Source: JABFSA01 sp963827515
GTDB lineage: Bacteria > Acidobacteriota > Vicinamibacteria > Vicinamibacterales > UBA2999
Assembly (NCBI GenBank): GCA_963827515.1
Contig: CAWHBF010000008.1
Span: 1 to 64,000, forward strand
Direction of reading: 5' to 3'
Length of the DNA: 64,000 nt
Below are positions 29,715-41,429 of this stretch, one piece after another. Position 1 is the stretch's first letter. Each line of letters starts with the position of its first letter. Both the position numbers and the translations under genes were made by a program. A model generated the notes under the pieces. It saw nothing but the letters and a program-made list of their open reading frames with translations, was not told the DNA's origin and searched no databases.

Positions 29715-30785
29715 CGCCGGTCGGTCAAGGTCGGCTCGTCGTCGCTCACGACGGCCGCCGGCGGCATCGATCCCGACCGGGTCCGTGCGGCTGGTCGAGG
29801 CCCTGCGCCGGCGGCCCGCGGAGGGGCCGAAATCGTGCTGGCCTCCTCCGGTGCGATCGCCGCGGGCCTCGCGCCGCTCGGGCTCCGCGGCGGCCCGCGC
29901 CCTGGCCGCCCAGCAGGCCGCCGCCTCGGTCGGGCAGGGCCTGCTCGTCGACCGCTACACCGAGGAGCTGGCCAGCCACGGGGTGTCGCCGGACAGGTCC
30001 TGCTCACCGACGACGACGTGACCGCCGCGCCCACTACCGCAACGCCTACCAGACCTTCGCCAAGCTGCTCGAGCCGGCGTGCTGCCGATCGTCAACGAGA
30101 ACGACACACGTGGCGACGACGCGAGATCCGGTTCGGCGACAACGACCGGCTGGCGGCGCTGGTCGCGACCTGGTCACGCCGACCGCTGGTGCTGCTCTCC
30201 GACGTGACGGCCTGTACGACGCCACCCGGTACGGAGAAGCGCCGCTGTCCCGGAGGTCGCGGCGGGCGAGGACGTGGACCGCGTGCGGGTCGGGCCGCGC
30301 CGGCGACGGCCGGGGTCGGTACGGGCGGGATGCAGACCAAGCTGGAGGCGGCCCGCATCGCCACGGAGGCCGGGATCCCGGTGGTGCTCACGCGGCCGAC
30401 CAGGTCTCGGCGGCGCTCGCCGGTGGCGCCCGTCGGCACCCTGTTCCACGCCACTGGGCGGCGCCGTCCACCCGGCTGCTGTGGCTGGCGCACGCCACCG
30501 AGCCAAGGGCTCGGTGGTGCTCGACGCCGGTGCGGTCCACGCCGTGGCCGACCGCCGGGCCTCGCTGCTCGCCGCCGGGGTCACCGGGGTCACCGGGTCC
30601 TTCGTGGCCGGCGACCGGTGGACCTGGTGGGACCGGAGGGCCGGCCGTGGCCCGGGGCCTGGGCGAACTTCGACGCCGAGGAGCTGCCCGCGCTGCTCGG
30701 ACGGTCCTCCCGGGACCTCAAGCACGCCCTGGCGGGTACGAGCGGGAGATCGTGCACAGAGACGACATGGTCCTGCTCGACCACG
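29715..30785 (+). pseudogene. proB: glutamate 5-kinase, many frameshifts
   Basis: The joined frames read VKVGSSSLT (nucleotide-binding start), IVLASSGAIAAGLAPLGL, QQAAASVGQGLLVDRYTEEL, HYRNAYQTFAKLLE, IVNENDT, RFGDNDRLAALVA, VLLSDV and GVGTGGMQTKLEAARIATEA, the core of the amino-acid kinase domain. A PUA domain follows (KGSVVLDAGAVHAVADRRAS, LLAAGVTGVTGSFVAGD) and the end reads EIVHRDDMVLL. The enzyme makes gamma-glutamyl phosphate, the first step of proline synthesis. Neither the start codon nor the stop codon can be read cleanly. It follows obgE directly. Confidence 0.88.
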
Positions 30786-30896
30786 CCGGGCCGCGAGCGC
30801 GCCGCGCCGCCCGGGCGGTCCCTCGAGGATCCGCTGGGCACGGCCGACCGGACCGCGGGCGTACCCACTGCCGGCGACGCCGTACCCTGGGACGGC

Positions 30897-32086
30897 CATG
30901 CGCAACGCCCCCACGACCCGGACGTACCTCGACCACGCGGCGACGACCCCCATGCTGCCGAGGCCGTGGATGCGATGACCGCCCGGCTGGGCGGGGTCGG
31001 CAACCCCAACTCGCTGCACGCCTCGGGCCGCGACGCCCGGAGGGTCGTCGAGGAGTCGCGCGAGGCGATCGCCGGCGCGCTCGGTGCCCGCCCGCCGAGG
31101 TGGTCTTCACCTCCGGCGGCACCGAGGCCGACAACCTGGCCGTCAAGGGAGTGCTGGTCGCCGGACGGCCGACCCGGCCGGACCGGGATCCTCAGCTCCG
31201 AGCGTGGAGCACCACGCCGTCCTCGACCGGTGGGCTGGCTGGCCGACCATGAGGGCGCCGAGCGTGATCGCTGCCGGTGGACCGGCAGGGCCGGTCGACA
31301 CCGAGGGGTGCGCGCGAGCATCGAGCGGGACCGGCAACTCCGTCGCCCTGGTCTCGCTGATGTGGGCCAACAACGAGGTCGGCACGCTGCAGCCGTGTCG
31401 CGAGGTCGTCGGATCGCCGCGGAGCACGGGATCCCGCTGCACAGCGACGCGGTGCAGGCCGTCGGCGCGGTACCCGTGGACTTCGGCCGGTCGGGGCTCG
31501 ACGCGCTGACCGTCTACCGGGCACAAGCTGGGCGGTCCGTACGGCGTCGGCGCGCTGGTCGCCCGGCGCGAGGTCGAGGCCACCCCGCTGCTGCACGGCG
31601 GCGGCCAGGAGCGGGAGTGCGCTCCGGCACCCTCGACGCGCCGGCGATCGCCGGCTTCGCGGCCGCGGTGGAGCAGCGGTCGAAGCGCCGCCGGAGCCGC
31701 CGCCGGCTGGCGCGCTGCGCGACGGCCTGCTCGCGGCGTCGGGCCGCGGTCGCCCGGACGCGGTCGTCGAACGGGCACCCGGAGGCCCGCAGCGGCTGCC
31801 CGGCAACGCGCCACCTGACCTTCCCGGGCTGCGAGGGCGACTCGCTGCTCATGCTGCTCGACGCGCAGGGGTCGACGTGCTCGACCGGGTCGGCCTGCCA
31901 GCGCCGGCGTCGCCGCAGCCCCCACGTGCTGCTCGCGATGGGGTGCAACGAGGACGCACGCCCGCGTCTCGCTGCGGTTCCCCTGGGCGACCACCACGGC
32001 GGCGGACGTCGACGCCCTGGTCGCCGCCACTCGAGGCCGTGCGGCGGAGCGGGCCGCGCCGGGCCACCCGCGGGGCCGCCCGATGA
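30897..32086 (+). pseudogene. cysteine desulfurase (IscS/NifS type), many frameshifts
   Basis: ATG 30897 opens MRNAPTTRTYLDHAATTPML. Other frames give GGVGNPNSLHASGRDARRVV, VFTSGGTEADNLAVKGVLVA, VALVSLMWANNEVGTLQP, GIPLHSDAVQAVGAVPVDFG, the PLP-lysine region near 31520 (TGHKLGGPYGVGALVARRE when shifted) and STCSTGSACQ with the catalytic cysteine. It moves sulfur from cysteine to acceptor proteins. The next gene, mnmA, uses that sulfur for tRNA thiolation, and the stop overlaps its ATG at 32083, so the two genes form a coupled pair. Confidence 0.88.
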
Positions 32087-33195
32087 GGGTCCTGGCCGCG
32101 CTGTCCGGCGGCGTGGACTCGGCCGTGGCCGCCGCGCGCGCCGTCGACGCCGGCCACGACGTCACCGGGGTGCACCTGGCGCTGTCGCGCGAACCCGCAG
32201 TCGCTACCGGTCCGGGGCGCGCGGGCTGCTGCACGATCGAGGACGCCCGCGACGCCCGGCGGGCCGCGGACGTGCTCGGCATCCCGTTCTACGTCTGGGA
32301 CATGTCGCGAGGAGTTCGCCGCCGACGTCGTCGACGACTTCGTCGCCGAGTACGCCGCGGGCCGCACCCCCAACCCGTGCCTGCGGTGCAACGAGCGGAT
32401 CAAGTTCGCGGCCGTCCTGGACCGGGCGCTGGGCGCTCGGGCTTCGACGCGGTGTGCACCGGGCACTACGCCCGGCTGGTCGGCCGCGCACGGGCCGTCG
32501 AGCTGCACCGGGCGGTCGATCCCGGCAAGGACCAGTCCTACGTGCTCGGGCGTGCTCGACGCCGACCAGCTGGCCCACTGCCTGTTCCCGCTCGGCGACA
32601 GCTGAAGGCCGACGTGCGCGCCGAGGCGGCGGCCCGGGGGCTGCGGTGGCGGCCAAGCCGGACAGCCACGACATCTGCTTCATCGCCGACGGCGACACGG
32701 GGGCTGGCTGCGCCGAGCGGCTGGGGCGGACCGGGTCCCCCGTCGGACGGCGACATCGTCGACGCCGCCACCGGCGAGGTGGTCGGCTCGCACGAGGGCA
32801 CCTTCGCGTTCACGGTCGGTCAGCGGCGGGGGGTGCGGCTGGGGCATCATCCTGCCCCGGACGGTCTGTCCGCGGTTCGGTGCTCGACATCGAGCCGGTC
32901 TCGGGGACCGTCACCGTGGGTCCTCGCGAGCGGCTCGAGATCCGCCGGATTCATGGGGTGCGCAGCCGTGGTGCGGCGAGCGCGCCCGCAGGGCGCCCCG
33001 TCCGCCACCGTCCAGCCGCGCGCCCATGGGGCGGCGCACCGCGCCTCGGTGGCGGTCTCGGACGCTCGCGACGGGGACGAGGTGATGATCGACCTCCTGG
33101 AGCCGGCGTTCGGCATCGCTCCCGGGCAGGCCGCCGTGCATCTAGGATGGCACCCGCGTGCCCGGCGCCGCCACGATCGCCTCGACCGCCCCGGC
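32083..33195 (+). pseudogene. mnmA: tRNA-specific 2-thiouridylase, frameshifted
   Basis: ATG 32083 overlaps the desulfurase stop. MRVLAALSGGVDSAVAAARA has the PP-loop SGGVDS. Then CCTIEDARDARRAADVLGIP (catalytic Cys region), NPCLRCNERIKF, TGHYARL, DPGKDQSYVLG, KPDSHDICFIADGDTG (second catalytic Cys) and GEVVGSHEGTFAFTVGQRRG. The C-terminal barrel follows (VSGTVTVGPRERLEIRRIHG, DEVMIDLLEPAFGIAPGQAA). The enzyme activates U34 of tRNA with ATP and puts sulfur on C2. The last few codons and the stop are unclear. Confidence 0.9.
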
Positions 33196-33271
33196 CCCGG
33201 CCTGCGGGGACGGCGAACCTGGGTTCGCGGGGTTCGCCGGTGTGCCGGGGCGCAGGCCCCCATTCACGTCG

Positions 33272-33320
33272 CGGCACGTTCGGACCCTTCCCACCGCCTG
33301 GCGAGGGTCCGAACGTGCCG
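33272..33320. terminator. perfect 16-bp inverted repeat downstream of mnmA
   Basis: CGGCACGTTCGGACCC at 33272-33287 and its exact complement GGGTCCGAACGTGCCG at 33305-33320 enclose a 17-base loop. The hairpin would be very stable. There is no T-tract after it, so it is either a high-GC terminator of the actinobacterial kind or a dispersed palindromic element. A second small dyad GGGTTCGAGTGAACCC lies near 33390. Confidence 0.55.
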
Positions 33321-33508
33321 GATCGGACGGCGCCGAATCCTCGCCCCCGCGGTGCGCCACGACGTTCGGCCTGACGTGGCTCACGGTTTGGGTTCGAGTG
33401 AACCCGCAGCGCCCTGATCGCGGCCCGAAAACGAAGGCACGCCCACGGAGTCCGTCGGGGGCGCGCTGAGGGGTACCAGCCGGGGTGGCGAGGTCGTCCG
33501 TTCGGCGA

Positions 33509-34440
33509 TCAGCCGGTGGACCCGTCGCCCTCGACCGGCGGGTCGGTCGGGGTCGGCGTGACCGGGCCCGGATCGGTCGGCCCCGTCGTGGGCCCGGCTC
33601 GAGCTCCTCGGTCGGCTGCTCCACCGGCGCGGGCTCCTCGGCGGGCTCCACGGTGACTCTCGGCGGACCAGCCGGCGGGCCTCGGTCGGCTCCTGGTCGG
33701 CTGCTCCTCGGGGCGTGTCGTTGCGGTTCTCGACCACGGTGCCCAGGCTGGTCCCTCCAGGGTGTCGTTGCCGGTGATGGACGACACCGGCTTGCCGCGA
33801 TCGCCTCGACCAGGGTGAGGGCGCCCAGGGTGACGACGAACACCGCGGCGGCGCCGAGCGCCAACCGCTTCCACGGCAGGATGTGCGCCAGGACCGGCCG
33901 GTACCGGGCGGCCTCGAGGGTCATCACGGGGACGGACCAGGCGCCGGTCCCTCGTGTGGTGTGGGTCGGTCATCGCAGTGGTGGCCGCGCCGGCCGTCTT
34001 CGTTCCGGTCTCGGCAGTTCCGGTCTGGGCAGAGCCGGTCTGGTCGGCGGCCGAGTTGCAGTCATCACGCGGGACCAGCGCCTGGACGCCGCACGACGTT
34101 GCTCCCCTGCTGCAGGGAGTAGGTGTACATCGCGCTGCCGACCGTGCCGACGATGCTGGCGATGGCGGCCCCCATCAGGGTGCCGGAGACTCCCAGCCAG
34201 GTAGCCGCAGACGGCAGCTGAGACTGCTGCGGCGAGGGCGGATCCCGCCACCTGGGCGGTCGAGATGCCGAGCGCAGGCTGGGCCTCCTGGCCGGCATCA
34301 GCGCCCGGCGAGGCGGCGTCGTTGGCGGGCGGGACGATGGTCGTCGCCGCGTCGGCGACCGGCGTCGGCCTGGCCGACGGTGGTGGTCGTCATCGTCCCG
34401 GTGGTGGGCTGGTGGGTGGAGGGTGCTACTTCGGCGGTGC
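33509..34440 (-). pseudogene. hypothetical membrane protein with Pro/Glu/Thr-rich tail, frameshifted
   Basis: Joined frames on the minus strand give a GVSGTLMGAAIASIVGTVGS helix-like stretch followed by AMYTYSLQQG (near 34190-34100), a linker, then LPWKRLALGAAAVFVVTLGA (membrane helix near 33860), VSSITGNDTLEG, and a tail ending VTPTPTDPPVEGDGSTG at stop 33509. The tail is Pro/Thr/Glu-rich and low in complexity. It may be one protein or two overlapping ones. Actinobacteria of the Geodermatophilus group often have such genes near mnmA, but I cannot name the family. Confidence 0.45.
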
Positions 34441-34554
34441 CATGGAGTGCGTGGTTCCCGTCGTGGTGGGTCGTCGTTGGCCAGGTATGACGCTTGGCCG
34501 GGCTCGGGCGGTTCCGGCGCGGGTGATCCGCGCCGCTGCTCGCGGGGTGGCAGG

Positions 34555-35542
34555 ATGGGCGCTGGAGCCACCATCCTGGGGCGGGGGTCGATGCCGGGTG
34601 ACGACGCGGCCGCGTACGACGAGGCGGTGCGCGTCGTCCTCGGTGAGCTGCCGAAACTCCCGCACGCGCCGGAAGCGCCCGGCGCGGCCCCGACGGCTGA
34701 CCTGACCGGGCGGGGAGTGGCCGTCATGGCCGAGCTGGGCAGTCTCGCAACCCGCCGGGTGGCGGCTCACCGATGCCCCGGGATCGACCACCGGCGGGCG
34801 CGGTCGCTGTCCGCCCAGGACCTCGACGCGCTGGAGGAGCGGACGCAGGGGGCGCCCGGCTGGCGAGCTGCAGGTCGCCGGCCCGTGGACCCTGGCCGCC
34901 ATGGTCGAGCGCCCTCGGGAGACCGCGTGCTCGGCGACCGGGGTGCCCGCCGGGACCCTGCCCAGGTGCTGGCGGAGGGCGTGGGCCGGACGTGGCCGAC
35001 GCGCGACGGCGGATCCCCGGGGTGGACGTGTCGGTGGAGCTGGACGAGCCGGCGCTGCCGGTGGTGCTGGCCGGGGTGGGGTTTCCTCACGGCGTCGGGT
35101 TCCACCGGCACCGGCACGTGCCGGAGAGGAGGCGGAGAGGCGCGGGTCGTCACGGCTGCGGTGTCGGCCGGGCCACGCCCCTCGTCCATCCGTCCGCGCG
35201 CCCGACGTGCCGGTCCACCTGCTCCGTCGAGCGGGCGCCCGCGCGGTGTCGGTGGACCTGCTCGGCTCGGCGCCGACGCGCACGACCCGCTCGCCGAGGC
35301 GCTGGAGGCCGGGATCGACGCCGCTGGGCGTCGTACCCTCGCTCGACCCGGACACCCCGCCCTCAGGCCCACGCCGTGACGGAGCGGGTGCTGCGGTGGC
35401 TCGACATGCTCGGGCTCGACCCGGCGGACGTGGGCGAGCGGGCGCCCTCACCCCCAGCTGTGGCCTCGCCGCCGCCTCGCCCGCCTGGACCCGTCAGGCG
35501 CTGGCCCTGGTCCGCGAGGCCTCCCGCAACCTGACCGCCTGA
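34555..35542 (+). pseudogene. MetE-family (cobalamin-independent methionine synthase C-domain-like) protein, frameshifted
   Basis: The reading starts at ATG 34555 (ATILGRGSMPGDDAAAYDEA), then VRVVLGELPKLPHAPEAPG, LTGRGVAVMAELG, WTLAAMVERPRG, PGVDVSVELDEPALPVVLAG, TPLVHPSA, RAVSVDLLG, DPLAEALEAGIDA, LDPADVGER and PSCGLAAASPAWTRQALALV, with stop 35540. These are the barrel segments of the MetE C-domain with the zinc-binding Cys near the end (PSCGL). At about 330 residues it lacks the N-domain of true MetE. Actinobacteria carry such a protein between mnmA and ligA; its exact methyl acceptor is not established. Confidence 0.7.
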
Positions 35543-35615
35543 CCACGTGTGCTCCGACCCGTCGTCCCAACCGGACGACCGGTCACCGGCGTCCGCACCC
35601 TGCGCGAAAAAAGTG

Positions 35616-37222
35616 TCAGCCCACGTGCGCCGGCTGGGGGCCGTCGGTGGCGAGCTCCTGGTGCTTCACGTTGAGGAAGACCCCACACGACGAGGGAGGC
35701 GACCAGCACCATCACCGCGCCGACCAGGAACGAGGCCGTGGCCCCCTCGGTGAACACCTGCAGCTCGGCGATCTGCTCCAACGCGGACAGCTGCTCGGCC
35801 TACGGCGGGCTTGGCGGCCTCCTGCGGCTGCACGCATCGCCGCCTCGCCAGCGGCGGCGAGCTCGGCGCCCGGGTGTTCACTGCCGGGCTACCGTGGCGA
35901 GGGTGGCGAGGCCGAGCGCGCCGCCGACCTGCTTGGCCATCGTGTTCAGCACGCCCGACCCCATCCCGAGTCCACCGACGCGACACCGTGGACGGCGGTG
36001 AGGGTGAGCGACGAAGGCCAGCCCATGCCCAGCTACATCAAGTAGGATGAACGGCAGGACGTCGGACGACGTAGGTGCGCGTCACCGACATACCGGCAGC
36101 TAAGTGCCGTAGGGAGCCGGGAGAAGCCGAACAGCGCGACGGCCGGCCAGCGCGTACCGATCCCTGGCGAGCCAGGCGCGGGTCGACCCGCTCGATCAGC
36201 TTGGAGGCGATCAGGTGGCAGCAGCCACGACGCCGACGAGAAAGGCAGGAACGCTGGACGCCGGCTCTTCAGCGGGAGAAGCCGAGACTGCTGCACATGC
36301 AGCGACAGTGAAGAACATCGAGAACATCGCCGCGGGACCAGCACCATGCACGACGAAGCTGGTCGCCGGCGTGCGGCTGCGGAAGATCCGGAACGGCAGC
36401 AGCGGGTGCGCACACGGAACCGCTCGATCACCGCGAAGGCGGCAGCAGCAGGACGCGACCCCCCAGACGAGCGAAGCCATGGTCCAGTTGTGTCCAGCCG
36501 TACGAGCGGGTTGCCGGCGCGGTCAGGCCGAAGACGATGCGCCGAGCAGGCGCTCGAGGGCGCCGCAAGGGCGCCGGGCTACCAGTCTGCGCGGCGGACT
36601 CCGACTTTCGGCGAGCAGCCGGGCGCGGCGGCCGCGGCGCCAGGCCGATCGGCACGTTGATCAGGAAGGTCGAGTCGCCAGCCGTGGATGTATATGACTC
36701 GAACAGGGTCAATCGGTGCCGGTCAGGAGCCGCCCAGGATCAGGCTCGATGGCCGCCCCGGCGCCGGACATCGCGGCGTACACGGCGAGAGCCCGGTTGC
36801 GCGGCGGCCCGGCGGGGAAGGTCGTGGTGATCAGCGCCAGCGCGGCGGGATGCGCGGCGCGCCACCCCGGAGACCGCGGGCGCCGAGCATCAGCGCCTCG
36901 CTCTGTGGCGAGCCCGCCGAGCAGGGAGGCGATCGCGAAGATGACCAGGCCGACCATGAAGCATCCGGCTGGCGGCCGGAGAGGTCGCCGAGCCGCCCGC
37001 CCAGCAGCAGCAGTCCGCCGAAGGCGAGGGCGTAGATGGTGACCACCCAGGTCAGGTTGGCCCGGGAGATGGACCGATGTCTCGCTTTGGATGAAGGGCA
37101 GGGCGATGTTCGCGATGGTGGCTGTCGAGCACCACCATCAGCTGGGCCACCGAGATGTAGCATCTTAGCGCCCATCCCAGGTGGCGGTGTTGCCGGAGCC
37201 GGTCGGTGGTCACGCCGGTCAT
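35616..37222 (-). pseudogene. MFS drug transporter (DHA2/EmrB type), many frameshifts
   Basis: From ATG 37222 the frames give CYISVAQLMVVLDS then IALPFIQSE-like sequence, LTWVVTIYALAFGGLLLLGG and RLGDLSGR (the cytoplasmic loop motif of MFS), MVGLVIFAIASLLGGLATE, RNRALAVYAAMSGAGAA, FLINVPIGL and, at the end, VGAVMVLVASLVVWGL. This fits the 14-helix DHA2 proton antiporters. Stop 35616 follows a short hydrophilic tail. A TetR-type gene lies directly upstream on the same strand and probably controls it. Confidence 0.75.
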
Positions 37223-37338
37223 CGAGGTTGCTTGGACATGAAGTGTCTGGGTCGGTGCGCCGGAGGCGCCGGGTCGGCGTGTCTACTCCGGGGGCGGGAA
37301 GTCGGAGGGCTCTCCGAGGGGCGGCGCGTCGCGGGGGC

Positions 37339-37880
37339 TTACGGCGGACAGACGATCTCGTCGACCACCTGGGTGACCATGCTGTCGGGGTCAGCCCGAG
37401 CACGAATGGCGGCGGCGGCAAGATGACTGCCGGCGCGAGGAGGTCGAGGTCGAGGTCGGCAGTGAGTCGGCCCCGGGCCCGGGCCCGCTCGAAAACAGCC
37501 GGCCGAGCCTCGACCTCGGGCCGAGCACGCCCGGCGGAACGCCAGGGCGAGCTCCAGGTCCGTGCTCATCGCGGTGACCAGCCCGCCAGCTCGGCCGACC
37601 TCGCGTCCGCGATGCCGCCGGTGCGCAGAAGCTCGCATGAGGTCACCGCGAGGCTGCCCGTGTCGGGAAGGTCCCGGGGGACTCCACGCTCTTCAGGGCG
37701 TCGACGACCAGCGACGGCTTGCCGTTCCAGCGCCGGTACAGCGTCGCCTTGCACGCCTGCGCCGGCGGCGATGGCGTCCATCGTCAGCCGGTCGAAGCCG
37801 ACCCGGCCAGCACGAGCGCGGCGGCCAGCATCTCCTATCGCGCTCGCCCTCCACCCGGACGCAGACCACAGCGTCTCCGT
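37339..37880 (-). pseudogene. TetR-family transcriptional regulator, frameshifted
   Basis: Joined frames give GFDRLTMDAIAAGAGV and LYRRWNGKPSLVVDALK (helix-turn-helix and its recognition helix), then DTGSLAVTSCELLRTGGIAD, LVTAMSTDLELALAFRR and DPDSMVTQVVDEIVCPP with stop 37339. The ligand-binding half is recognisable only in outline. It lies 117 bases upstream of the MFS pump gene on the same strand and likely represses it. The start is approximate. Confidence 0.65.
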
Positions 37881-38101
37881 CAGATTGGTCTGGGCCGGAG
37901 CGGTCTGGCTGGAGCGGATCGTGCGCGCGTGGTCACGGACTGCCCTGTGGAACGGAACGGTTTCGTCCCATCGAACCAAGACCTGGGTCGGACCGATTCC
38001 CTGGGCTAGACCACCCTTCCGGAGCGGCCGCTCGCCGGTGCACCACGCCGACGGACCCGCCCGCCCGCCGGCCCCTCAGCCGCGCCGGACGCGCCGCGGC
38101 G

Positions 38102-39060
38102 TCACCCCGTGAACGGGTCGGTGACCACCGGTACGGCGGCGCGGCCACCGGCTCGTCGAACTTGCTGTCGACTAGGAGAATCCGTCCGCGCAGGCAACTT
38201 CGCGGTGGTCAGGACGCGGGCCGGGTCGGTGTCCCGCTCGCGACCACGAGCCGGGCGCCAGGTGCCGTCGGCGGCGACCCGCAGCGTCGTGACGACCCGG
38301 GAGAAGTTGCGCACGACCAGTGAGGTGGTCCCGCGCCGCACCAGGCCGTCCGCGTCGGCAGGTCGGCACTGCCGGTGTGGACCGGGGTGACGCCCGGTCT
38401 GCCAGGTCGAAGCGCCACAGCCGCCCGGCGTTGCCCTGGGCGACGATAGGCGCTGCGGTCGGGGCTGGTGACGATCCCACCGAGGTTGAAGCCCGCCAGC
38501 GTGGGGATGACGCCGGTGGCATCGGCCCACAGCTCGGCCGCGTAGCCGTCACCGCCGGCGGCGCCGCGGAAGATCTGCGGCGCGATGGAGTTCGTGAAGT
38601 AGGCGGCGCCGTCCGGACCGATCCAGACGTCGTCGAGGAAGACGTTGTCGCCAGGGACGCGCAGCGCGGCCAGCAGCTCGCCCGACCGGGAGTAGACCCA
38701 CAGGTCGGGGTTGGCGGTGCCGATCCCGTTGGGTCCGCCGGCGATGTACACGCGGCCGGCACGGTCGACGGTGATGCCGCGGGCGGTGAAGCACCCGTCC
38801 GTCCCGTCGCCGGCAGCCACACCTCGGTGTGGGGGGAGCGCCCGTACCGCGGTGGATCTCGCCGCCCGTGACCTCGCTGACGTAGAAGGTGCCCGCGGCG
38901 CATGTCGGTGCCGATCCCCTCGAACCTGGATCCGCCGGGTCACCGGTCAGCTGGTAGGTGCTGGGAGCCGTCGTCGACCGGCGTCGCCGTGGCGGACGCA
39001 CCCCAGCCTCAGCCCCAGCCGTCGAGGCACCGCCTCCGTTGCCAGGTCAGGGAAGGGCAT
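38102..39060 (-). pseudogene. SMP-30/gluconolactonase-like secreted propeller, frameshifted
   Basis: Joined frames give STYQLTGDPADPGSRFEGIG, GTFYVSEVTGGEIHRG, GCFTARGITVDRAGRVYIAG, GPNGIGTANPDLWVYSRSGE, LDDVWIGPDGAAYFTNSIAP and GFNLGGIVTSPDRSA, ending LPARTDSLLVVDSKFDEP-like sequence and stop 38102. The blades and the Asp/Asn pattern fit the SMP-30/NHL propeller group. An upstream hydrophobic segment suggests export. The role is unknown. It is divergent to ligA. Confidence 0.6.
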
Positions 39061-39297
39061 GGTGAGGGCCATCTCGACGGCGGCCAAACGGATCTCTTCC
39101 TCGTACACCCCGGCAGTGGTGGGTCGGCGACGTGTCGTTCGCGGGACACTGTGCCAGAAGGACGCGTGGGCCAGGTCGGACGGCGACCATGCCCCGGGCC
39201 GACTCGCGCGAGGCTACCGAGCACCTCCAGGAGCCCGCCCCGATGCCACCGGCCGCCGTACGGACGACCTGTCGTCGGGAGGCGGCAAGATGGCGCC

Positions 39298-41400
39298 ATG
39301 AGCCCCGCGGAGCCACCTGTCGCGCCCTCGTCCTCCGAGCCCGCCGTCGCCGACCCCTCAGGCGCGAGGAGCCACCAGGCGCCCGCCGAGCAGGTGGAGG
39401 ACGCGCGCTGGCGCTACCACGTGCTGGACGAGCCGACCATCTCCGACGGCGAGTTCGACCGGCGGATGCGGGAGCTGGAGAGCTCGAGGAGGGTACCCGG
39501 AGCTGCGGACGCCGGACTCGCCGACCCAGCAGGTCGGCGGGGCGGTGTCGACCGAGTTCACGGCCGGTCGACCACCTCGAGCGCATGGATGTCGCCTGGA
39601 CAACGCGTTCTCCTCCGAGGAGCTCGGCGCGTGGCCCGCCCGGCTGGGGCGCGAGGGCGTCGAGCGACCCCACTACCTGTGCGAGCTGAAGATCGACGGC
39701 CTGGCGATCAACCTGCTCTACGAGAACGGCCGGCTGGTCCGGGCCCTCACCCGCGGCGACGGCCGCACCGGCGAGGACGTCACCCCCAACGTGCAGGACG
39801 ATCGAGGGCGATCCCGCACCGGCTGACGGCGACGACGAGCCCGGTGCCCGAGCTGGTCGAGGTGCGCGGCGAGGTGTTCTTCCCGGTCGAGGCGTTCGAG
39901 CGAGCTCAACGCGTCGCTGGTCGAGGCCGGCAAGGCCGCCGTTCGCCAACCCGCGCAACGCGGCGGCCGGGTCGCTGCGGCAGAAGGACCCGCGGGTCAC
40001 CGCGACCCGGGCGCTGGGCATGGTCGTGCCACGGCATCGGCGCGCGGCGAGGGCTTCGAGCCGGACCGGCAGTCGCAGGCGTACGACGCGCTGCGCGCTG
40101 GGGCCTGCCGACGTCCGACCACGTCAAGGTGCTGCGACCTCGACGGCGGTCGAGGGGTACATCGCGCACTGCGGGCGAGCACCGCCACCGACGTCGAGCA
40201 CGAGATCGACGGCGTCGTCGTCAAGGTCGACGAGGTCGCGGTGCAGCGCCGGCTCGGCGCGACGTCGCGGGCGCCGCGGTGGGCGATCGCCTACAAGTAC
40301 CCGCCCGAGGAGGTCAACGCCAGGCTCCTCGACATCCAGGTCAACGTCGGCCGCACCGGGCCGGGTGACGCCGTTCGGCGTGATGGAGCCGGCGCGGGTG
40401 GCCGGCTCGACGGTCGAGCGGGCGACCCTGCACAACGCCGACGAGGTCGCGCGCAAGGGCGTGCTGATCGGCGACACGGTGGTCCTGCGCAAGGCCGGCG
40501 ACGTGATCCCCGAGATCGTCGGGCCGGTCGTCGAGCTGCGCGAGCGGCACCGAGCGCGTGTCGAGATGCCGACCGATGCCCGGCGTGCGGCACCGACGCT
40601 GGCGCCGGAGAAGGAGGGCGACAAGGACATCCGCTGCCCCAACCGCCGCACCTGCCCGGCCCAGCTGCGCGAGCGGATCTTCCACCTGGCCGGGCGCGGT
40701 GCGTTCGACATCGAGGGGCTCGGCTGGGAGGCGGCGGTCGCGCTGCTCGACGCCGGCGGTGATCGCGGACGAGGGCGACCTGTTCGACCTCGACGAGGCC
40801 GAGCTGCTGCGCACCGCCGCTGTTCACCCGGGCCGCCAAGAAGACCGAGGCCGAGCGGCGATCGACGGCCGGGTGCTGTCGGCCAACGGCGAGCAGCTGC
40901 TCGCCAACCTCGACCAGGCCGAAGCAGCGGCCGCTGTGGCGGGTGCTGGTCGGGCTGTCGATCCGCCACGTCGGCGCCGACCGCCGCGCGGGCCCGGCCG
41001 CCAGTTCGGCTCGATGGCGGCGATCCGGGCGGCGCCCGCGAGCCGGCTGGCCCGAGGGCGTCGGCCCGACCATCGCCGACGCGGTCGTCGAGTGGTTCGC
41101 CGTCGACTGGCACGCGGACGATCGTCGACAAGTGGGCGGCGCGCCGGGGTGCGGATGGCCGACGAGCGGGACGCCTCCGTCGCCCGGACCCTCGAGGGGA
41201 TGACCGTCGTCGTCACCGGCTCGCTCGAGGGCTTCTCAGCCGCGACCAGGCCAAGGAGGCGATCCTGTCCCGCGGCGGCAAGGCGGCCGGCTCGGTGTCC
41301 AAGAGCACGACTACGTCGTCGTGGACAACCCGGTCGAGGGTGAACAGGGCGAGACAGTTGGGGCGCGCCGGTGCTGGATGTAGATGTCGTCGAGACGACA
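39298..41400 (+). pseudogene. ligA: NAD-dependent DNA ligase, many frameshifts, 3' end cut
   Basis: ATG 39298 opens MSPAEPPVAPSSSEPAVADP. Ia domain: ARWRYHVLDEPTISDGEFDR. Adenylation domain: HYLCELKIDGLAINLLYENG (KIDG with the AMP-lysine), VRALTRGDGRTGEDVTPNV, VRGEVFFPVEAFE, NPRNAAAGSLRQKDPR, EIDGVVVKVDEVAVQRRLG and RAPRWAIAYKYPPEE. OB: VGRTGRVTPFGVMEPARVAG-type sequence. Zinc cysteines are near 40570-40665 and HhH segments near 40920-41090 (SIRHVG, VGPTIADAVVEWF). BRCT: MTVVVTGSLEGFS, AILSRGGKAAGSVSKST, KARQLGAPVLD-like end. It seals nicks during replication. The BRCT tail fades near 41400 into unrelated sequence. Confidence 0.92.
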
Positions 41401-41429
41401 GAACATGGCGGCGGAGGGACTCACTCTCT

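Noticed and set aside
33387..33402. T-arm of a tRNA (GGTTCGAGTGAACC)
   Set aside because: No acceptor, D or anticodon arm fits around it and the base after the loop cannot pair correctly; it is a simple dyad.
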